A stretch of DNA of 11,399 nt from CAIZQW01 sp037133395 (lineage in GTDB: Bacteria; Verrucomicrobiota; Kiritimatiellia; RFP12; UBA1067): NCBI GenBank assembly GCA_037133395.1, contig JBAXOG010000159.1, forward strand, positions 1 to 11,399, given 5' to 3'. The position numbers were made by a program, and so were the translations under genes. The first letter of the stretch is position 1. Every line of letters begins with the position of its first letter. The notes beneath the pieces are model-generated. The model worked only from the letters and a program-made list of their open reading frames with translations. It searched no databases and had not been told where the DNA came from. This document shows positions 7,185 to 11,399 of the stretch, one piece after another.

Positions 7185-7616
7185 TTAAGAGATTGGAGTT
7201 ACGCCCTTTTTGAGAATAATGTTGCCATACTTCGCGAGTTCGCCTGTCATGACACACGCAAAGGCTTTCTGGGCACGGTCATAGAAGTCAAAGCGCCCGA
7301 TCCGCGTAATAGCGGGTACTTTCTTGAGTTTCTTTCGCATGGCAGCTATGTAACTCTTGCCTACTTCCGGATCGAGGGTATCCCCTTCGACAGCAGCCAT
7401 CATGATGAGGGGCGGGGAGTAACTGTCGAGTTCGAAGAGAGGTATGATGGCTTCTAAGAGGTCAGGAATTCGAAGGCCATCTGCGCGTATGACTGTCTTA
7501 CAAAACGTGTGTCCGGGAAAGTGCGCATCGGCTAAAATTAGTTCATCTCCATGTCCCATGCGACACATCACAGACAACAACTCAGGACTTAATAACGGGG
7601 ATATTCCTTTTAACAT
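7185..7616 (-). CDS. fucU: L-fucose mutarotase (RbsD/FucU family)
   Basis: Interconverts the alpha and beta anomers of L-fucose in the cytoplasm, supplying the form used by fucose isomerase or dehydrogenase. The 143-residue protein is of normal length and matches FucU along its whole length: MLKGISPLLSPELL at the start, MGHGDELILADAHFP (20-34) with the catalytic-type His22 and the Asp30/His32 pair, IRADGL (43-48), IIPLFELDSYSPPL (57-70), AAVEGDTLDPEV (74-85), FYDRAQKAFA (111-120) and GELAKYGNIILKKGVTP at the end. RbsD relatives are shorter and lack the FELDSY and VEGDTLDPEV segments, so FucU is preferred. The start ATG at 7616 has a strong AAGGAG six bases ahead (7623-7628 on the complement). 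It is the first gene of a fucU-fucP pair. Confidence 0.94.
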   Translation of the reverse strand: MLKGISPLLSPELLSVMCRMGHGDELILADAHFPGHTFCKTVIRADGLRIPDLLEAIIPLFELDSYSPPLIMMAAVEGDTLDPEVGKSYIAAMRKKLKKVPAITRIGRFDFYDRAQKAFACVMTGELAKYGNIILKKGVTPIS

Positions 7617-7622
7617 GTGTTA

Positions 7623-7628
7623 CTCCTT
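7623..7628 (-). promoter_or_regulatory. Strong ribosome binding site of fucU
   Basis: AAGGAG on the minus strand, six bases before the ATG at 7616. It is the clearest Shine-Dalgarno sequence in the window and fixes the fucU start. The other genes here have weak or no such site. Confidence 0.8.
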
Positions 7629-7690
7629 TTTTTGATCTCAAATTAAGACAACGCGTTTATTAAAAAAGTTCTTCATCAAAACACACCGCA

Positions 7691-7719
7691 ACTTTACCAC
7701 AATTACCGCCTGCCATCAA
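7691..7719 (-). promoter_or_regulatory. Weak candidate promoter of fucU-fucP
   Basis: On the minus strand TTGATG (complement of 7714-7719) is followed after 17 bases by TAAAGT (complement of 7691-7696). Each matches the sigma-70 consensus at 4 of 6 positions. Spacing is ideal but such matches occur by chance; transcription would start about 70 bases before the fucU ATG. Confidence 0.22.
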
Positions 7720-7884
7720 TGCGTAAAACTTCAACAGTTTTCCACGAAATACACTACAAACACAAAGGAAAGCCAATTTCGGATGCTAAAAAAGGTTCCA
7801 GTCAGTTTATTCCCGGTGCGCTGTAACGTGCGCTCTATCCTTTGTCAGCATCTTTCTTAAAACATCTTCGTCCTATAAGTGTCT

Positions 7885-9594
7885 CTACTTCCCGACAGCA
7901 ATTTTCAGAACATAAGCGTAATCACCGACTGCTTTACCGGGCATGGTCACATGTAGCCCCTCGGTCCCTTGACTCCAAGGAAGTATTTCTCCGGTCGCTA
8001 GCAGAGAGACCGAGTTGATGGGGCCAAGGGTTTTGCTAGCGAGTGATTTTATCGTGATCTTTGCGCCGTTGCCCGGCCAGTCGAGCAGGATGGCGTAAAG
8101 CGTTTTCTCGTCCTTGGACTGCGTGAACCGGATGTCTTCCGCGGTGAAATGATATTGGTTGTCATTGAAATGACCGGTCTTCGGTAGCTCGAACGGGCCT
8201 TCGCCAAATACCGTGAATGGACGTGTGCCGTAGATCGCTTCGCCATTCAGCTTCAGCCACCGGCCAATGTCGAGCAACTCATGCCGGTAGGTTTCCGGCA
8301 GGCTCCCGTCAGGACGCAACCCAACATTGAGCATCATGTTACCATTCTTGCTAACGATATCCACGAGGTTGTCAATAACCTGACTGGCAGTCAGCCGAAC
8401 ACGATCCGGACCGCTGGAGGGAGTTTTCGTGGTCGACATACCGGCATCGTCACCGACGGTCGACTCGCTGAACGCGGACCCGAGATAAAACCAGCCGGGA
8501 TTGATTGTGGTATCCACTTGCCACGGGTTGGTCATGCCTTTACCAGTGCCCGCGCTTTCGACATCCAATGTGAAGCCCGCAGGCGATGTCCGCTTGATGC
8601 AGAACACGCCGTCCCTCTTCCCGTTCACCTTGAGATCGTGATTGTAAAAATGCGCAGCCAGATTCAAACCGTAGTCGCCATTCGGCAACCCGCCATCGAG
8701 GTAGAGCAAATCGGGATTGTATTTATCAATCAATTCCTTGGTGCGGCGATACCAGCCCTGTGCGAATCCAGGATTCAAACGTCGTAACCGATCCGATGTA
8801 CGCTTGCCGTAGAGACCTTCATTCTTCGGATCTAGAGTATCGTAAGGCACGCCTTTCAAGGGCCCGGTCGCATCCATCTCGCCTTGATAGAACGCATGTT
8901 CGTGAAACCCGTTGGACAAATGCGAGGTGATGGCCAAGCGCAGCTTCTCCTTGGTACAGGCCTTCTTCCACTCTCCGACGATGTCAATCTGCGGCCCCAT
9001 CCGATACGAGTTCCACGGCTGATACGTGGAATTGTAGAGATCAAAGTTGTCATGATGCACGGCCATCACGCCAATGTATTTCGCGCCACACGCCTTGTAG
9101 AGCTCGGCCAGAGCAGCGGCATCAAATTTATCCGCCTTCCACAGCGGGATGAAATCCTTGTAGCCGAATCTTGACGGATGTCCGAAGTTTTTTACATGGT
9201 ACTGGTAAACGGATTCCCGTCCCGGCTTGTAACCCGACAGGCCCTGCGAGGTTTTTGCTTTCTGGTCATCCCGATAGGCCTCTGGCTCCTGCTGGGTGTA
9301 TAGGAAGCGGCCATAATGCCCATCGAAACCAGCCACCGAGTTGAGTCCCCAGTGCATGTAGATGCCAAACTTCGCGTCGCGGAACCACTCGGGACACTGG
9401 TAATTCTCGCCCAACGATTGTGCGGTCGGCTTGAAAGGACCGTCAGCAATTTGAAAATCAAAACTGGTCGTATCGAAGTTGGTGGCGGCTTTAATATCAG
9501 CCGCCGCGACGTCCGAATTATCGATGGCGTAGAGTGCGGCCAGCGGCGCCAGCAGCAGGGTCGTGAGGAGTGTGAGGGTGTGTTTCATTTTCAT
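7885..9594 (-). CDS. Secreted alpha-L-fucosidase, glycoside hydrolase family 29
   Basis: Hydrolyses terminal alpha-L-fucose from glycans such as fucoidan, mucin or plant polymers, outside the cytoplasm. The 569-residue product has a signal peptide (residues 1-23: MKMK, then a leucine-rich core, then ALYA). GH29 features in order: CPEWFRDAKFGIYMHWGLNSV (67-87, the usual W-x-x-AKFGIFxHWG pattern), FDAAALAELYKACGAKYIGVMAVHHDNFDLYNS (157-189), KYNPDLLYLDGG (291-302) with Asp300 as the expected nucleophile, and VSKNGNMMLNVGLRPDGSLP in the C-terminal half. Glu346 (LDVES) is my best guess for the general acid/base; the later W-E position of many relatives is Gln359 here. A C-terminal beta-sandwich follows. 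The start ATG at 9594 overlaps the stop of the upstream esterase-like gene as ATGA, indicating translational coupling; a second ATG six bases on is possible. Fucose uptake genes lie downstream. Confidence 0.92.
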   Translation of the reverse strand: MKMKHTLTLLTTLLLAPLAALYAIDNSDVAAADIKAATNFDTTSFDFQIADGPFKPTAQSLGENYQCPEWFRDAKFGIYMHWGLNSVAGFDGHYGRFLYTQQEPEAYRDDQKAKTSQGLSGYKPGRESVYQYHVKNFGHPSRFGYKDFIPLWKADKFDAAALAELYKACGAKYIGVMAVHHDNFDLYNSTYQPWNSYRMGPQIDIVGEWKKACTKEKLRLAITSHLSNGFHEHAFYQGEMDATGPLKGVPYDTLDPKNEGLYGKRTSDRLRRLNPGFAQGWYRRTKELIDKYNPDLLYLDGGLPNGDYGLNLAAHFYNHDLKVNGKRDGVFCIKRTSPAGFTLDVESAGTGKGMTNPWQVDTTINPGWFYLGSAFSESTVGDDAGMSTTKTPSSGPDRVRLTASQVIDNLVDIVSKNGNMMLNVGLRPDGSLPETYRHELLDIGRWLKLNGEAIYGTRPFTVFGEGPFELPKTGHFNDNQYHFTAEDIRFTQSKDEKTLYAILLDWPGNGAKITIKSLASKTLGPINSVSLLATGEILPWSQGTEGLHVTMPGKAVGDYAYVLKIAVGK

Positions 9595-10574
9595 TTCTTG
9601 AAGATTGGAGCGCCCATGTTAACCGAGGTTGTTGTTCTTCCGGAATGATCGAGAATGCCAACCTGCTCCACCATGAAGTGATTCTTCATGTCATCAAATC
9701 GGGGGCCACGATTGTGTCCGAGGAGCGGGACGAGGTCAAGCTGCTTGGGGCAGTTGAGTGTGTTGTAGATGGAGAGGACAGTCATCGCAGGACAGGCCGT
9801 GTCGATCAGGCCGCTGCTCATGAGTACCGGCACCTTGACGAAGCGCGCGAAGTTCACGGTGTCGTAGTAGGCGGTGGAGGCGACAATTTTCGGATCTGGG
9901 GTCTTCTTGTCACGCCCCATAATGAGGTTGTTCGGCGCAGCATCAGGCCGTCCGTAAAGCGGGCCCGTGTGCTCGCCGAGCGCGGGTGCGATGCTGACAA
10001 CCGCCGTGATGCGCGGATCGAGGGCTGCGGCGATGTTGGCAAAGCTCACCTCATAGAGCTCGACATCGGGATCGCCCTGAGAGACCGGCGTGATCTTAGG
10101 ATCCAAGGGAATCTTGGGCAAAGCTGACTTCTGGTCGTTCCAGAATGCTTCAAAATCAGCAGGCAACTTGGCAGTGGGTTTGATCGTGTAAGGATCAAAG
10201 GCTGCACCTGCCATGCCTGTACCCAGCTTGTCCGCATTGTCCTTGGGCGTCACCTTGAGTTGCAACACGCCCGGCTGGTCGAGCGTACCCTCCACGATTG
10301 TTGTTCCTGATGTGAGGGAAAGAGTCCCCTGTCCCAGCACGCTGGCGCCATCCAGCGTCAGTATCCACGAGAGTTCGCTAACGGAGGACTGAGCGTTGGT
10401 CGCAAGTGTCACGTGGAATACGACCTTCTCGCCAACTTTGTAAATAGCATTCGTCCGGTCAGTCGTGACTTTGATGAAGGTGTTGGGTTGCACCTGCGTA
10501 CCAGCGGCGTGGGACATCGCGATGCCTAACTGGGACACTAACAGGGTGGCAAGCAGAGCTGAAGTGGATTTCAT
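9591..10574 (-). pseudogene. CE7-type (acetylxylan esterase/cephalosporin-C deacetylase) esterase with an in-frame internal deletion of the catalytic core
   Basis: In intact relatives this is a secreted alpha/beta-hydrolase that removes acetyl groups from polysaccharides. The 327-residue product has a signal peptide (1-24, MKSTSALLATLLVSQLG...), an N-terminal beta-sandwich (about 30-125) and the start of an AXE1 domain (DPYTIKPTAKLPADFEAFW, 127-145; DVELYEVSFAN, 170-180). The text then jumps at residues 180-182 straight to AAALDPRITAVVSIAP (182-197), which in the family lies just after the GxSxGG nucleophile elbow. I estimate 120-170 residues are missing, including the nucleophile Ser and oxyanion region. 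The later Asp (GLIDTACP, Asp258) and His (LLGHNRG, His287) segments remain. The frame is intact through the junction. The start is the ATG at 10574, which overlaps the upstream TGA as ATGA; an ATG at 10586 is an alternative. It is coupled to the fucosidase in the same way. It is probably inactive as an esterase. Confidence 0.8.
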
Positions 10575-11399
10575 GGAAGCGAACATTTTACTTTGTTTTT
10601 CCCTTCTGATGTTGGAATAGTGGTCGACTTTGTAATATCAACTTTATCAGAGAGAACCTCGCCGATTATCTTGTCTGTCAGCTCATTTGGGTGGCCGATC
10701 CAGGCGATCCGGCCATCTTTGCCGACCAAGAAGGCGGTCGGAATGGTATTTACGCCGGCGGCGTCCAACCATGTCTTATTCATCGCGCCGACTCCAGCGG
10801 GGTCCACATTATCCAAGGCGACAGGGTAAGTCATCCTGTCTGCCATTTTTGTGACGAACGCTTTCACGGGTGTCTGGTTTTTTCCTTCTACGTTCTGACC
10901 GATCACCACCAATCCTTTGTCCCGGAACTTCAGGTACAACTCATTGAGGTGAGGAATGCTGGCCACGCAAGGCCCGCACCAGGTTGCCCAGAACTCGACC
11001 AGATAAGCTTTGTCTTTCGAAAACTCCGTGACCGGCACTCCTTGAATCCACTCTCCGCAGGTCAGCTTCGGTGCGGGGTCGCCCATTCTGAGCGTAATCA
11101 CCTGTTTCTGCGGAGACATAACCGGGAGCTGTCCGGCCTTGTAGTTTGCCAAGATCGATTTCTGTTCGGCTGTGAATTCCTTATCATACTTGTCCTGCTT
11201 GACATCTGCCATCAGAGCGATCACTTTCTCTTGCAATTCGACGGCCTTTCCCTTTTCGCCTTTCATGAATGTTGCACGGGCGAGAACCGTGAGATGACTG
11301 GCCAGGTCCACATCATTGTTGAACTCGCCCTCATTTGCCTTTACGGCAAGTTCATAAGCGTTTGCAAGCTCTTGGCCTGAAAGGGACTCATTCTCAAGC
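10571..11399 (-). CDS. TlpA-like thioredoxin-fold protein with N-terminal TPR-like helices, 5'-truncated by the window edge
   Basis: Probably a thiol-disulfide oxidoreductase acting outside the cytoplasm, in reduction or maturation of exported proteins; the partner is unknown. The frame is open to the right edge, and the GTG at 11311 is internal because the upstream residues (ELANAYELAVKANEG...) continue the helical repeat. After this TPR-like region comes MGDPAPKL (the usual redoxin entry), then FWATWCGPCVASIPHLNEL with the active-site Cys pair (WCGPC at 10967-10981), a VVIGQNVEGK strand, and VNTIPTAFLVGKDGRIAWIGHP containing the cis-proline. The rest is a short charged C-terminal tail. The N-terminus, and so any signal peptide or lipobox, is outside the window. 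Its TGA overlaps the esterase-like start as ATGA. TPR-redoxin proteins of this shape are common in planctomycetes and verrucomicrobia, often encoded near secreted carbohydrate enzymes. Confidence 0.85.
   Translation of the reverse strand, partial: LENESLSGQELANAYELAVKANEGEFNNDVDLASHLTVLARATFMKGEKGKAVELQEKVIALMADVKQDKYDKEFTAEQKSILANYKAGQLPVMSPQKQVITLRMGDPAPKLTCGEWIQGVPVTEFSKDKAYLVEFWATWCGPCVASIPHLNELYLKFRDKGLVVIGQNVEGKNQTPVKAFVTKMADRMTYPVALDNVDPAGVGAMNKTWLDAAGVNTIPTAFLVGKDGRIAWIGHPNELTDKIIGEVLSDKVDITKSTTIPTSEGKNKVKCSLP

Larger units (their letters stand above)
7617..7884. other. Intergenic region upstream of fucU, downstream of the fucosidase gene
   Basis: A 268-base spacer between codirectional genes, long enough for a separate fucU-fucP promoter. 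It holds the fucU ribosome binding site, a weak promoter candidate (7691-7719), a small A+T-rich hairpin (7725-7730 with 7736-7741, 5-base loop) and an AACGCGTT palindrome (7650-7657). No strong terminator for the fucosidase gene was found, so read-through into fucU is possible. Confidence 0.5.

Noticed and set aside
7165..7257. N-terminal extension of fucP to an ATG at 7257
   Set aside because: The added 31 residues resemble no transporter, overlap the conserved fucU C-terminus in another frame, and a reasonable start exists at 7164.
7650..7657. AACGCGTT palindrome as a LacI-family operator for fucU-fucP
   Set aside because: Only 8 bases with a central CG and no extended symmetry; chance occurrence is likely and no regulator gene is visible.
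8281..8787. 168-codon plus-strand open frame opposite the fucosidase gene
   Set aside because: It is antisense to a well-conserved GH29 catalytic domain and has no motifs or start signals.
10691..11380. 229-codon plus-strand open frame opposite the thioredoxin gene
   Set aside because: The opposite strand encodes a clear TlpA fold with WCGPC and a cis-proline; this frame gives no recognisable protein.

Overview
The window looks like a chromosomal stretch from a member of the PVC superphylum, most likely Verrucomicrobiota, Kiritimatiellota or Lentisphaerota. This is inferred from gene content: a glycosyltransferase-DUF2062-acyltransferase fusion, a secreted GH29 fucosidase next to a CE7-type esterase and a TlpA-type thioredoxin, and hairpin-rich intergenic repeats. 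G+C is moderate. No rRNA, tRNA, CRISPR array, transposase or integrase was found.

Layout, left to right. (1) Positions 1-2039 (+): 3' part of a large MmeI-like adenine DNA methyltransferase, cut by the left edge. (2) 2057-3148 (-): holA, DNA polymerase III delta subunit, convergent with the methyltransferase 17 bases away. (3) 3149-3551: a 403-base divergent spacer holding a symmetrical element (two hairpins, each next to inverted copies of a GGTAGGA-type tandem repeat) and a candidate promoter for the next gene. (4) 3552-5609 (+): a 685-residue protein joining a family 2 glycosyltransferase, a DUF2062 membrane segment and an LpxL-like acyltransferase. (5) 5610-5886: convergent spacer with a small hairpin, a nested 100-base inverted repeat and inverted 8-base tandem repeats. 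(6) 5887-11399 (-): an L-fucose block, transcribed right to left.

In the fucose block the transcription order is: TlpA-like thioredoxin (cut by the right edge), CE7-like esterase remnant, secreted GH29 alpha-L-fucosidase, a 268-base gap, fucU (L-fucose mutarotase), fucP (L-fucose/H+ symporter). The first three are joined by ATGA stop/start overlaps. The expected flow is that the fucosidase releases L-fucose outside the cytoplasm, FucP imports it and FucU interconverts its anomers. The catabolic enzymes (isomerase/kinase/aldolase or the oxidative route) are not in the window.

The most notable observations are: the CE7-like esterase has lost the middle of its catalytic domain in frame, including the nucleophile-serine region, yet keeps its signal peptide, the later Asp and His segments and both translational couplings; two intergenic regions carry elaborate symmetrical repeats built on the same plan; and the glycosyltransferase/acyltransferase fusion has Gln where an acidic residue is usual in the acyltransferase H-x4-D/E motif. 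I do not see a complete undescribed defence or biosynthetic system inside these limits.
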